The position numbers and the translations under genes are program-made. Of a stretch of DNA of 52,394 bases, positions 8,419 to 18,646 are shown in pieces. The notes below the pieces were generated by a model that saw nothing but the letters and a program-made list of their open reading frames with translations, was not told where the DNA came from and did not search any database. This DNA comes from Paludibacteraceae bacterium. Its GTDB lineage: Bacteria > Bacteroidota > Bacteroidia > Bacteroidales > Paludibacteraceae. Position 1 is the first letter of the stretch. Each line of letters opens with the position of its first letter. The DNA lies in the NCBI GenBank assembly GCA_017546705.1, contig JAFYSB010000021.1, positions 1 to 52,394 of the forward strand, in the 5' to 3' direction.

Positions 8419-11400
8419 CTAATCTGTTATGATATGAAACAACAATGGTTTGTTCTTGTCATAAATAGGCACGCTATCTATTGCTAAAGTATTTACACGG
8501 CTATAAAATTTCGTGGCACGATATGAGTCCAAGAACCAACCATTTTGAAAACCGCCATCAGGCATAATTCTCAGATGATGCTCAATACCATCATTATCCG
8601 CGTAAGAAAGCACTAAATCACGATAATGCTGTTCAATATCTTCTATGCTGCTTACATTGACATTGTCGAACAATTGTTTTGCTAAATAGTACAACACCTT
8701 ATCACGATCTTCTTGATTAGGATAATTGCTTAATAGGCTTTCTTTACTTGTATTATCCCAATATTCTTCGCCTACAAAACGAATAGAAGTCTCACCTTGA
8801 TGAGGCACTAAGTTCAACAATGACTGGATAAACTGCAACGTTATCACCATACCTAAATGACTCTTGAGATGCTTATCCGTATAAGTAATTGTTAGATTAT
8901 ACCCTTTAGCTTCCTGCATGAAATTACGAATAATGTCCTGGCGAAAATAACTACTAAACAAGTTGTCGGAATCAATATGTGTATTACCAGGAATGGTAAT
9001 AACCATTGATCCTACTGCTTGAGTAGGCTTATATTCCAGAATAGAACCTAACACCATTCTTACCGAGTATATGCGTTTTTTTGCCCAATCACAATCCAAA
9101 TATGCTGTATCAGCATCTTGGGTAAAATAGAGAATATCTCCCACTTGTGCTAATGGATATACCCCCTCTGGGACACAACTAGACGATACCGATTTCAAGC
9201 GATTAGCCCCTTGAGGGTTCAGCGCTCGCAGCTGTTCGTAAATAGTATTAGGCACCATATTATTCGCATCTACAAAGCAGATGTCATGATTGTCAATTGC
9301 GTCATTCTCTGTCTTCCACGAGATAGTTCCAGGGCGATTGTAATTAAAATCAGAAGCATATTGTACAAACAAAAGTACATCTGTATTTCTATCTGCCTGT
9401 GAAATAGCTGCTAGCATATCTGCTTTTGTCATATGGTGAACATCATTTTCATCTTTGCCAAATTTCTTTGATACTTCGGCACAATCTACTCGAGTTGCAT
9501 ATTCCATCTCTAACCACTTGCGAGCGGCATCCAGATCTACTTTCTCATAATAGTTTGATGTTCGTCGCGTTAGCAGTTCATCCACAGTCATTTTATTGTT
9601 CAACTGATGACGAATGCTATCCAGCGCTGCATATATTTTTACCTTACTATTTAGCTTGTTGGAATAGCCCGCTCCACCTTTGACTATGTCGAAGATGCAG
9701 AATGATTGGTTGTTGTTATGCAGCAAGAAATCTACATCTTCGCGAATACATGGGATGTTCTCTGATAGGTAATTGCATAGCAGCAATGCCATCGTTGTAA
9801 CGAGTTTTTCGTCGCCGATAGCGTTACCTAATTCGTCTAGCAACTGCATATCAAAATAGTCAGTTTGGATAGAACCACCTATGAAATAATTGCGAAGAAA
9901 GTCCGTATTGTTGCAGCATCTGTTTCCTGTTTTAAGAGAATTATGGCTACGATTTCCATTCCGATCCATAATATCATTTAAATCTTGCTGTACGATATTA
10001 TCTGCAGCAAAATTCCCCTCAAGACCTATCTCAGGAATAGCCTTACCACATTTTTTACATATAGCATAACCATGACCTAGTCCTTTGTTATACTTAATAA
10101 TTTCTGGGGTGGTACTATTGTCTGCATTTTGAAGTTCAGACACCCCCCACTTGAAAGTACCGCCAGCATTTATTTTACTTGCCCCTATCAGCTGGATTTC
10201 CACTTGAGTATAGCTACCTGTATCCAATTTACGGTTACTATCACCAGGTATAAAGGCCGTAGGAGGAATTATATTTAGGTTATATGCATTATGGAATCTG
10301 GTCCATGGATTTGGTTGATATCGATGACAGTGTGGACATTTTGCTCCTAATGTCACTGATTTATAGGTTCGACCACACTGACAACGATATATATGAATAA
10401 AATTACCATTGTACTTCCAACGAATACCTGAAATGGTTTTAACTTCTCCATTAATTGGTACCATTCGTCCTGGTGCCCAGTCAGATAGCGCCAAGAATAA
10501 ATCGCGTTGAGGTAAATCTCTATTTCTGTCATCATCCCATCCCAAAGAAACTTGATTAACAGGCATACCTTGATTAGGGATAAATTGATTCGTTGCCAAA
10601 TGGCTCAATAAATCATTAGACATTACACCTACAAATGACTTGCGTTGATAATCCGCATTAGTTGTTGGCGTCCTACTTATTGAGGTATTGGCAATATCCT
10701 GAACTTCTTTTTCTATTTCTTCGTATACACGCGTAATATCCTTCTTACATTGCTCAGCAAAATCAGTTATAAGTAGGTTCTTACCAGTATAACCAGCAAT
10801 CAGTTTGTCAAATGCTTGCTGGATCTTATCAGTGGGTGCGGGTGGGTTATTTACTAACTCAGTTAAGAAATCCACAAAACGCATATACAACGAACCTGTT
10901 ACATGTGGTTGATAATCGCTGACTTTTACTACATCACCATTGTTATCTTTCACATAGCCTCCATCAACTTGTAACTGATGGGCAAAGAAATTAATAATCT
11001 TTTTATTGGTAAGTCCTGTGTTCCTAGACCAGAATTTAGACAAGAATAAATGCAAGAAGAGCGAATTGACATGTCGTTGCAGGATCTGTGGACTCTGCAT
11101 ATCAATCATTGGCATCGGGTTTTGGTATGTAAAAATCCTATCCATCGGATTGTTGTAAGTCCTAAGACTATTAGAGTCGGCATCACAGTAGGTAATGCAT
11201 ACACTCTTAGACTGATTTCTACGACCAGCTCGACCTGCACGCTGTTTGTAGTTTGCAGGCATAGGTGGCACATTGGCCATTGATACCATTTGCAATGAAC
11301 CAATATCAACACCTGCCTCAAAGGTTGTAGAGCTGGACAGTACATTGATGTTCTTCGCCTTGAAATCTTCGGTCAGAGCATATACCTCTTCTCGCTTTAT

Positions 11401-14202
11401 TTGTCCTGTATGCTCTTTGCTGATAAAATAGCCCTCTCTATATAGCAAACGCATATATCGGCGTTTGTTATTTTTCAGTTCAACTGGCAAGTTGGAATCA
11501 AGCCATTGGCTTAGTTTAACTTCATCCTGAGGCGCAGCGGTCCAATCTATAGTCTTAGGATCGCCGCAATCTTTTTGTTCCTTAGGGCTGAGTCCCTTAA
11601 AAGTAGCATTTAATGGTTTACCTGTGGTTGGGCAGAGCCAATATTTTGTTACTAAATCAAACGATAAATCATCGAGATTCAAACGCCAAGGATCATTCCT
11701 ATTGCCATTCCTATCTATATTACTTTCATTTTGCCATCTACCATTTACCCTTTCTTGACCAATTTGGATCAGCTGTACATCATTTTTCAACACATTCCAT
11801 ATATCATTGAGTACTGGTCTAATAAGTTTGTCTGACAAATCCACACCATGACATTTGGCATGTTTTACCAAAAGTTGATACATCATATTTTTCTTGCTCA
11901 TTCCCGTTATCTCACTCTCGTGTATTGGACGCCTTGGATAATCTTTGGAAAAGAGCTTGCGCATATCATGAACATCTATGTCGTAGTGCCCATTCTGGTC
12001 TTGGTAATAGGTGTGCATTTGACGCATTTTCTCATCCAAAAATATCTTAAGAAAGTCTTTCCAATCATCTATGGAGATCTTAGCATCATCAGGAAGTATG
12101 GTATTTATTTGCTCGACGCTATTGGGTAGCTGTTGTACATTATCCAACTTAGGATAAACCACCTTGCATACACATAGTTCTTCTAATGTATCTTTCTCAG
12201 GTCTATTAAACTCAAAATAGAGCATAGCCAAAGCCATTTTCGTGCGCTCTTCTGCTCTAACAAAATCTTTCAAGTATTGATACATCATTGGGATAGGCCT
12301 TGTACGATGATCAATCATATCTATAAATCCGCTCCAAGACAATGGTTTTTGCACATTGTTATCTTTGAGGAAGTGATACATCTGGTAGTTGGTGATTTGT
12401 TTTTCTATCCTTAGATGCTCACGAATAGCGATAGAAGCAGCAGCAGATCGACTATCAGCAAAGGAGAGCAATTGACGACCCTTATAAGGTTTTCCAAGAT
12501 CCATCGGGTCTATATCTACCTGCTGGAGCATAGGTTCCATAAGGTCTTGTTGTAGCGTCTTGGCATAGATCTTAAAAGATTTAATGGCGTACTTGTTACG
12601 ACCTTGGTTCAGAGCGCATTGATGTAGGTCCGCATTCTGATCCTTCAACTGAGGGGATATTACATATTTACCATTAGAATCTGGTATTGCTTTCAGTTGT
12701 CCATCTTCTGTAGTAATGGTATAGCGTGGAAGTCTTTTAAGTTCGTTATCATTTGGGAGTGCCTCATAGAGCGATACATACTTCTGTTCAAACTCACATA
12801 CGGCAGGTACTTGATTGATGCCATCTTGTGTGTCGTCGTCGTCAATATCATCGTCGAACAAGTTATCAGATTCAGGTAGTGTACATCGGCGTACATCTCC
12901 AATATTGTTCATTTCTATCAATCCCATCACATTTCCACACTCTGTACACCATACAGCTTCCACTAGTCCTTGCTTATTTGAATTGATAGCAGATAGTAGC
13001 TCCCATTGTTTATCGCTCGCATTATTCAACAAATCTACACACAATCCTTTGTTGAGTGATTTTACAAAGTAGTGTACTTTCACTTTAAGGTGGTTCTTCG
13101 TGGTAGGGTCCGCTGCTATATCTAGTAGTTCAAACGCCTCTTCCTTGGATTTGTTAGGAAACAATTCGCGCAAGGTGCAATAGGACTTGTTATATAGTTT
13201 ATCAACAGCATCATGATTGATATCTTCTATTGCTGGATAGCGCTGAGCTATTGCTGGAACAGTGCGGGTATTAGACATCACTTTGAAGTTATTCGAACCA
13301 GTGAGTTGCTCTAAAAATGCCACCAAATCTGCCACCTTTTCTCCTATAGTAGCTGAAGAAGTTAGGTAAGATATCTCCTTGGGTGATTTGCCAAACGCAG
13401 CAACTACTCTACGCAACAGCAGGGACAGTTCGGTAGCTCTACCACCAGTATAGGTGTGCGTTTCGTCTAGAACGATCCAAGTAAGATCAGCATTCTTGAT
13501 AATATTTCTATCTTCTGCTCGAAGCATCATATACTCCAGCATTGTAGGGTTGATAAACAAGATATCCACCCCATGCTGTCGCATCGTATATCGATTCAGG
13601 CACTCATGCCCATTTAATGGATCATACAACTCATATTGATCGTCGTTTCTATCATCAGCTAGGTTGCCATTGTATTCTGCGTACTTGATGTCGACTCCTG
13701 TTGTTTGTATAAACTCCTCAAGACGCTCTTTCTGATCGTGCATCAGCGCATTAAGAGGATAGATAAAGATAGCTTTGAGTGTATGCCAGTTATTGGCATT
13801 TTGATCACGGGCTATTTTATCAACAATATCCTGAATGATGGGTATCATAAAGCACTCGGTCTTACCAGAGCCCGTTCCTGTAGTAACAACCATAGATGGA
13901 CGATTGCTACTATCCACATAATCCATCATATGTTGCCAACTCTCCACTTGGTGCTTAAATGGCGTATAGTTCATCAATTTAGTGCCATTAGGAGCCGTTA
14001 TGTATTTATCAAATGGTTCGGTTGTCGACTGCCACTCCGACATATTTTCGACCACAACGCTGCTATCTTCTTTATCATTAAACATGTCGATCAATCGCTT
14101 CCCGTAAGTATTAGGAGCGAACTTGAAAATTGCCTCAAAATGCTCATGCAGATACTCATTTTTCTTCTCTTGCATGAGTGAGTAGATATTCTGTAATTTC
14201 AT
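8419..14202 (-). CDS. Giant DEAD/DEAH helicase with DUF1998-type C-terminus, DruE-like
   Basis: 1927 aa SF2 helicase. Motif I is TGTGSGKT (108-115), motif II LDETHTY (near 247), motif III LTSSATIG, and motif VI QRAGRAGRR (near 987). After the motor come zinc-binding cysteine pairs (CQCGRTYKSVTLGAKCPHC near 1274; CKKCGKAIPEIG) and the MrfA/DUF1998-type signature FDIVKGGAGY near 1507. Size, domain order and an upstream ~1200-aa partner match DruE of Druantia anti-phage systems, where DruE is the shared helicase; with a single large partner, type III is the best fit. Assignment rests on remembered architecture, not a search. It starts 33 bp after the upstream stop codon, so the two are one transcript. 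An YprA/MrfA-like repair helicase would normally be much shorter. Confidence 0.75.
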   Translation of the reverse strand: MKLQNIYSLMQEKKNEYLHEHFEAIFKFAPNTYGKRLIDMFNDKEDSSVVVENMSEWQSTTEPFDKYITAPNGTKLMNYTPFKHQVESWQHMMDYVDSSNRPSMVVTTGTGSGKTECFMIPIIQDIVDKIARDQNANNWHTLKAIFIYPLNALMHDQKERLEEFIQTTGVDIKYAEYNGNLADDRNDDQYELYDPLNGHECLNRYTMRQHGVDILFINPTMLEYMMLRAEDRNIIKNADLTWIVLDETHTYTGGRATELSLLLRRVVAAFGKSPKEISYLTSSATIGEKVADLVAFLEQLTGSNNFKVMSNTRTVPAIAQRYPAIEDINHDAVDKLYNKSYCTLRELFPNKSKEEAFELLDIAADPTTKNHLKVKVHYFVKSLNKGLCVDLLNNASDKQWELLSAINSNKQGLVEAVWCTECGNVMGLIEMNNIGDVRRCTLPESDNLFDDDIDDDDTQDGINQVPAVCEFEQKYVSLYEALPNDNELKRLPRYTITTEDGQLKAIPDSNGKYVISPQLKDQNADLHQCALNQGRNKYAIKSFKIYAKTLQQDLMEPMLQQVDIDPMDLGKPYKGRQLLSFADSRSAAASIAIREHLRIEKQITNYQMYHFLKDNNVQKPLSWSGFIDMIDHRTRPIPMMYQYLKDFVRAEERTKMALAMLYFEFNRPEKDTLEELCVCKVVYPKLDNVQQLPNSVEQINTILPDDAKISIDDWKDFLKIFLDEKMRQMHTYYQDQNGHYDIDVHDMRKLFSKDYPRRPIHESEITGMSKKNMMYQLLVKHAKCHGVDLSDKLIRPVLNDIWNVLKNDVQLIQIGQERVNGRWQNESNIDRNGNRNDPWRLNLDDLSFDLVTKYWLCPTTGKPLNATFKGLSPKEQKDCGDPKTIDWTAAPQDEVKLSQWLDSNLPVELKNNKRRYMRLLYREGYFISKEHTGQIKREEVYALTEDFKAKNINVLSSSTTFEAGVDIGSLQMVSMANVPPMPANYKQRAGRAGRRNQSKSVCITYCDADSNSLRTYNNPMDRIFTYQNPMPMIDMQSPQILQRHVNSLFLHLFLSKFWSRNTGLTNKKIINFFAHQLQVDGGYVKDNNGDVVKVSDYQPHVTGSLYMRFVDFLTELVNNPPAPTDKIQQAFDKLIAGYTGKNLLITDFAEQCKKDITRVYEEIEKEVQDIANTSISRTPTTNADYQRKSFVGVMSNDLLSHLATNQFIPNQGMPVNQVSLGWDDDRNRDLPQRDLFLALSDWAPGRMVPINGEVKTISGIRWKYNGNFIHIYRCQCGRTYKSVTLGAKCPHCHRYQPNPWTRFHNAYNLNIIPPTAFIPGDSNRKLDTGSYTQVEIQLIGASKINAGGTFKWGVSELQNADNSTTPEIIKYNKGLGHGYAICKKCGKAIPEIGLEGNFAADNIVQQDLNDIMDRNGNRSHNSLKTGNRCCNNTDFLRNYFIGGSIQTDYFDMQLLDELGNAIGDEKLVTTMALLLCNYLSENIPCIREDVDFLLHNNNQSFCIFDIVKGGAGYSNKLNSKVKIYAALDSIRHQLNNKMTVDELLTRRTSNYYEKVDLDAARKWLEMEYATRVDCAEVSKKFGKDENDVHHMTKADMLAAISQADRNTDVLLFVQYASDFNYNRPGTISWKTENDAIDNHDICFVDANNMVPNTIYEQLRALNPQGANRLKSVSSSCVPEGVYPLAQVGDILYFTQDADTAYLDCDWAKKRIYSVRMVLGSILEYKPTQAVGSMVITIPGNTHIDSDNLFSSYFRQDIIRNFMQEAKGYNLTITYTDKHLKSHLGMVITLQFIQSLLNLVPHQGETSIRFVGEEYWDNTSKESLLSNYPNQEDRDKVLYYLAKQLFDNVNVSSIEDIEQHYRDLVLSYADNDGIEHHLRIMPDGGFQNGWFLDSYRATKFYSRVNTLAIDSVPIYDKNKPLLFHIITD

Positions 14203-14235
14203 ACTATATAGATTTTATTTTTGTCTTTTTGATTG

Positions 14236-17200
14236 TCAATCTTCCTCTATAGAATCCAGTTTTTCTAATTTTTTAGTCAAGATTTTTTCTATTTCTGCTA
14301 AATTCTTGTCTGCGTATTGATCGTCAAAGAACTTGCCCGCGCTACCTATTTCATATGCACTCATATTCGTATTGCGGTTTGTCGTATGATACATTAGTTT
14401 GAGCAAGTCATGAACAGAATCATCTCTCTTGGATTGGTTATGCGGTGATTTATCCAGATTATTCGCCCTCTTCATTTTTGTTAAGAGGAATTTCATATTC
14501 TTCTTTTTCTGGGGCGAAGCATCTCGTTCTACGAGCAGTTTGAAATAGCGGTCCATATACTTAGCATCGTTATTGTGCATCGCGCGCCATAAGTACAACC
14601 ATTCAAACTTATACTCCTTGGCCAACCTCCACAATTCGTTGTACCTGATCTCTGTTCTATGGTTCGTGCAATAGTCAAAATAGTCTGTTAGTAGTTTACC
14701 GAGCATTGCTATATCACAGCACTGAACATTATTCTTATTCCTTAAAATAGGTTGAAACGCATCGCCCAACACATTCTTGTACCAGCAGCGATGTTTCATC
14801 ACAAACAGCAGAACATTGAGGTAGTCTTCCGATTTAGGACGCCATTGGTTAATTACTTCTTCATTGTAGTATATACTGGGATGTAGCGAGAGATCTTCGT
14901 ATGACTGAACAATCACTCCCTTTCTATTCTCCCAAAATGGATCATCTGCCAGACACAAACTATTATCATTTTGTTGCACCGTCAATAGGTCTTCTCGGTT
15001 TCCATCAAAGAAATAGAATCGATACTGTTCTTTGTTAGTGTACACTTCTGCATTAACTGTCAACCGCTGCGTCTGTCGATTGTAATTAAAATTTTTAAGC
15101 TTAGTCTTTGATTGTATCTTCTCAGAAAACTGATTAAAATTCAATCCCAATTGTTCTGCAGAAATCTCTTCAGTTCCTTGAGTAGTATATCGTCTTCTAT
15201 TGTAGAATGCTGGTTGAGGTACTGCATTGTTCTCATCTTTCAACAAATAGACTTCTATATTTTCTTCATAAGGCGGGATAATAGGTATATCTAGATTATC
15301 CATTCCTATAGCAATACGCAGAGTATATTTCAAGGCATGGTGTCTTTTTGAGTCAAACAAGATTTTTCCATTATCATTGATCCTTAGAGATGCATCCTCT
15401 AAGATTGCAACATTCTCCTTATCTATCCCTTTCAACTGAATGAGGCTACTATTAGGGATAATATCCAATTCGAAATCTTTAGGTAGGATAAAATAGGTTT
15501 CCACCATCTGCTTGCCTTCGTAATCAAATGTGAAAGTGTGATACCCTAATGGCAATTCGCCTAATTGATACTCCTTATCTCCTTCTTTGACTTTAATTTT
15601 CTTTTCTTCTATCTTACTTTCAGAAATATCATTCTTTAAGAGGGGAGTAAAGATGGTATTCGTTCTTATGATATTTCCAAATGGAATAGAAATCAGTTCT
15701 TCTTCGTATTCTTCATCGGCGTTTTCCTGCTTATTTATAGACTGCATATAGCAGCACTCCGAGGTTATTATGTAGTCGCGTTCTAACTCTGAATCATCCA
15801 GTACAAGGCACAACTCATCATTGCGATTGCGTAATATAGTCTTTTTATTATTGTTGTCTACCAATACTATGCTGTGATTATCCTCCGAATCAACCCAACT
15901 ATATTCTCCATCCAATTCACTCAGTCCATGAGTATTATGATACTTTTCTGTATCAAAAATCAAGCACCCCAAAAAAGCCTTCTTACTAGACAAACTATTG
16001 CTATACCAATCGATGTGATTATCCGAATACATCACCTGGTAACCACCATTTTGCTTACTATTGTATACACTATCAACGGTGCGTTTTCCATCGATATAGA
16101 TTTCAATCTTTTTTTTGTTGTTAAATACTACTTCGTATCTATGCTTGTAACTCGCTCGTGGCATCCATGAGCCATCGGTGCGCTTGTCAAAGTTTATCTT
16201 TAGCAACGACTGATCATCTTGCTTAAACTCAATAGGGAATGTATGCGGAAGGCGTGTGCTATCGTCTTCACCCATCCACATCTTCAAGCGCTTTTCAGAC
16301 ATTATATAGTTGGATGTATTTGAGCTATCCATATTATCTTCGTTGCGTAATTGAATCTGCAGACCAACTCTTGCTTTTGGGCCATATTTAATTACATGCC
16401 AACTGTAGTCAAACTTATTATTAGCCATATTCGCTAATATTGTTTGAATTATTGCAAAAGTAGTCTGTTCATCTTGCTCACTTACACGCTCATTCTTTTC
16501 AAAAGGATAGTTATGCTCCTGAATTGCTTGGGCATAATCATAGATACTATCTAACTGGTCAAAGGAGTACTTATATGTCTTGTTGGTAATACTTCTCATT
16601 TGACTCGCATCTAGTTCGTTGTTCGAATGATTTAATAACCAGCGAAAATATGTGTAGTACGGACTAGATTGTTCATTTTGATAAAGAGCGAAAATATACC
16701 GTAAAGGCAACCCACCTTGCACTTTTAATGCATCCAACCAACGATTATGTCGTTCGTCTTCGAATTCTACGCATGGAAACGGATACTGAGGTCTATACTT
16801 CCTCAATGTACGGACAACTTTCTCTGCCACTTTAGAAGGTATTATCTTTCCCAAATTATTATCACGATCATTGCCAGTCCACTCACGCTTGTTCCACTCT
16901 GCTGCGTAGATTAGGACAAAAGCGGCTATTGCCTTATCTCGTGCCGACTCAACGCTTCTCTCCCATTCATTGAGTATGTTTGCATTAGTCTCAGCTATTT
17001 GCTTTATAATCTGCCATTCACTAAACGGAATTTCCAATTGCCAAACATACCTTACCTTTTTCTGAGGAATCGATTCTTCTTTCTTTTGTATGCTTACCTC
17101 TTCTGGAAAAATTGATTCTACATGCTTATTTATTTCGCTTTTTTCAATGATGGTAGTATATAATTGCAGTATTCTCTTTTCTTGTTCATAGCGCTGCTGA

Positions 17201-17826
17201 TCTCGTGATTGTGTAGTGTTTCTTTTCGGTTCTGCTTTAGCGGAAGACTTAGGTGCTGATACGGACTTATCTTCGTGGGTATCAGTAATTGAATCAAAGA
17301 TAGGGTGTTTAGATTCTGGTGATTCAGGAGCAGGGAATGGTTCTGGTTTATAATCTTCAGTTCCAAAAATATCACTCGAGATTTGATTCATTCCTTCTTT
17401 CGCATATGTTTGATATACGTTCTCCTTTCCTAATAACGGAATCACTTGATCTGCCTGCATGTCGATAATATTTATCTTTTTGCAGCAAGACAATTTATCA
17501 TTTAATGGTAATTCTTCGATCCAATTCTTTAGCAGGTATTGGCGTAAGCCTTCTTGATTAAGTTGCTTTAGATATTCAATGTTTCGCTTCTCTTGTTTGA
17601 GGTATTTAGAAAATCTATCCTTGAAAGTATCAAATGTGGTATCTATCTGACCATTTTTATTGATAGCCGATAATAATTCTTTTGTAGAAACGGGCGGTAG
17701 AAAATGAAAAAAACTAACAGCCGCTATTGCCATCAAGCCATCAACTGATAATGGCTTATTTTCTATAAAGCATTTCGCAATGTGATGCTTGATAGTCTTA
17801 AAAATATCATTCTCGTTATTAACCAT
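14236..17826 (-). CDS. Large 1196-aa protein, candidate DruH-like partner of the helicase
   Basis: No catalytic motif is visible. The N-terminal third is helical (MVNNENDIFKTIKHHIAKCF), with a Ser/Pro/Glu-rich linker near 155-205 (PEPFPAPESPESKHPIFDS). The centre (about 560-900) is beta-rich with many Asp, Asn and Tyr residues, and the C-terminus is helical and charged (MKFLLTKMKRANNLDKSPHN). A protein of unknown function and about this size directly upstream of a DruE-type helicase is the arrangement of type III Druantia (druH-druE); the assignment comes from context only. It starts 129 bp after the stop of the 196-aa BspA-like gene. No clear TAnnTTTG promoter is seen in that gap, so read-through from the BspA-like gene is possible. 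Confidence 0.6.
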   Translation of the reverse strand: MVNNENDIFKTIKHHIAKCFIENKPLSVDGLMAIAAVSFFHFLPPVSTKELLSAINKNGQIDTTFDTFKDRFSKYLKQEKRNIEYLKQLNQEGLRQYLLKNWIEELPLNDKLSCCKKINIIDMQADQVIPLLGKENVYQTYAKEGMNQISSDIFGTEDYKPEPFPAPESPESKHPIFDSITDTHEDKSVSAPKSSAKAEPKRNTTQSRDQQRYEQEKRILQLYTTIIEKSEINKHVESIFPEEVSIQKKEESIPQKKVRYVWQLEIPFSEWQIIKQIAETNANILNEWERSVESARDKAIAAFVLIYAAEWNKREWTGNDRDNNLGKIIPSKVAEKVVRTLRKYRPQYPFPCVEFEDERHNRWLDALKVQGGLPLRYIFALYQNEQSSPYYTYFRWLLNHSNNELDASQMRSITNKTYKYSFDQLDSIYDYAQAIQEHNYPFEKNERVSEQDEQTTFAIIQTILANMANNKFDYSWHVIKYGPKARVGLQIQLRNEDNMDSSNTSNYIMSEKRLKMWMGEDDSTRLPHTFPIEFKQDDQSLLKINFDKRTDGSWMPRASYKHRYEVVFNNKKKIEIYIDGKRTVDSVYNSKQNGGYQVMYSDNHIDWYSNSLSSKKAFLGCLIFDTEKYHNTHGLSELDGEYSWVDSEDNHSIVLVDNNNKKTILRNRNDELCLVLDDSELERDYIITSECCYMQSINKQENADEEYEEELISIPFGNIIRTNTIFTPLLKNDISESKIEEKKIKVKEGDKEYQLGELPLGYHTFTFDYEGKQMVETYFILPKDFELDIIPNSSLIQLKGIDKENVAILEDASLRINDNGKILFDSKRHHALKYTLRIAIGMDNLDIPIIPPYEENIEVYLLKDENNAVPQPAFYNRRRYTTQGTEEISAEQLGLNFNQFSEKIQSKTKLKNFNYNRQTQRLTVNAEVYTNKEQYRFYFFDGNREDLLTVQQNDNSLCLADDPFWENRKGVIVQSYEDLSLHPSIYYNEEVINQWRPKSEDYLNVLLFVMKHRCWYKNVLGDAFQPILRNKNNVQCCDIAMLGKLLTDYFDYCTNHRTEIRYNELWRLAKEYKFEWLYLWRAMHNNDAKYMDRYFKLLVERDASPQKKKNMKFLLTKMKRANNLDKSPHNQSKRDDSVHDLLKLMYHTTNRNTNMSAYEIGSAGKFFDDQYADKNLAEIEKILTKKLEKLDSIEED

Positions 17827-17955
17827 GTTTTTTCATTTTGTGCCTCATTACCTAAAAAAGAGGGCTTCGTCTTATCTCGTATCAGTTAGACCACCGAGGA
17901 CTCCACATTGCTCCGAACTTTTTTATTAATAAGATAGCTTGTTCTGCGGTGTCCA

Positions 17956-18546
17956 CTAAAGCTTCACAAGTCCATCGGTGCATTGGACGAATTTGGCGAG
18001 GATGCCGCTGTTCCATTTATCATCTAAAGTGTCTTTTTTGACTTTTTTCCATTTGTCTCGTGTACCATTATAGGTGATTGTTTCAAGCGAGAAGCAATTG
18101 CCGAAAATGTAATATCCAAGACTCTTGACACTATTTGGAAGAGTGATTTCGGTTAGCGATTCGCAATTTTCGAAAGCACAATATCCAATACTCTTGACGC
18201 TATTGCCTATAGTGATAGAGGTTAGTTTGGAGCAGAACAAAAAAGCATTATCTTCTATAGTTGTGACGCTATTGGGAATGGTAATGGAGGTCAGCGAGGA
18301 GCAAAATATGAAAGCCCCCATTTTAATCCTCTTGACGCTGTTGGGAAGAGTGATGGAAGTCAGCGATTTGCAACTAAAGAAAGCGTTCTCACCTATACTT
18401 GTGACGAGAAAGGAGGCCCTATTAGACACTACAGTCTCGGGAATAATAATATCTCCCTCATAGCCATTCCTCTTTGCTATAACCTCTGCGGTCATAGTTT
18501 GCTCGTCGAGGCAGTATTTGATACCTTTGATGATTTTTTCTACCAT
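17956..18546 (-). CDS. Short BspA-like LRR protein, 196 aa, no signal peptide
   Basis: Starts MVEKIIKGIKYCLDEQTMTA and the GYEGDIIIPETVV cap shared with the 610-aa paralogue, then four to five LRR_5 units (SITIPNSVTTIEDNAF type, 23 residues each) and a closing cap (DGLVKL end). Without a signal peptide it should stay in the cytoplasm. It lies directly upstream of the druH-like gene in the same direction. Upstream it carries a phased GWCAATT array and a motif shared with the left-edge genes. LRR_5 proteins bind other molecules; the target is unknown. Confidence 0.85.
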   Translation of the reverse strand: MVEKIIKGIKYCLDEQTMTAEVIAKRNGYEGDIIIPETVVSNRASFLVTSIGENAFFSCKSLTSITLPNSVKRIKMGAFIFCSSLTSITIPNSVTTIEDNAFLFCSKLTSITIGNSVKSIGYCAFENCESLTEITLPNSVKSLGYYIFGNCFSLETITYNGTRDKWKKVKKDTLDDKWNSGILAKFVQCTDGLVKL

Positions 18547-18566
18547 GGTAATATTTGTTTTAGGAT

Positions 18567-18587
18567 ACTATATATATATGTTGACAC
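18567..18587 (-). promoter_or_regulatory. Promoter-like motif shared with 908-926
   Basis: On the plus strand this reads ACTATA, a TA-rich spacer, then GTTGACAC. The same motif with a 2-bp shorter spacer is at 908-926. The motif ends 20 bp from the ATG at 18546 here and 22 bp from the ATG at 885 there, so the two genes share position as well as sequence. It does not fit the TAnnTTTG consensus. Confidence 0.45.
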
Positions 18588-18601
18588 AGAACTTTTTTTA
18601 A

Positions 18602-18640
18602 GACAATTGACGTCAATTTTGTTGTCAATTCGTGTCAATT
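18602..18640 (-). promoter_or_regulatory. Phased GWCAATT array upstream of the 196-aa BspA-like gene
   Basis: GACAATT at 18602 is followed by GTCAATT at 18612, 18624 and 18634, i.e. start-to-start spacing 10-12-10. The same four heptamers with the same spacing occur at 21485-21523 upstream of the 610-aa paralogue. Spacing near one helical turn suggests binding sites on one DNA face. Confidence 0.55.
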
Positions 18641-18646
18641 TCGGGA

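Noticed and set aside
8419..14202. DISARM helicase/DrmB assignment
   Set aside because: DISARM splits helicase and DUF1998 protein and needs a methylase and a PLD nuclease, none of which is present.
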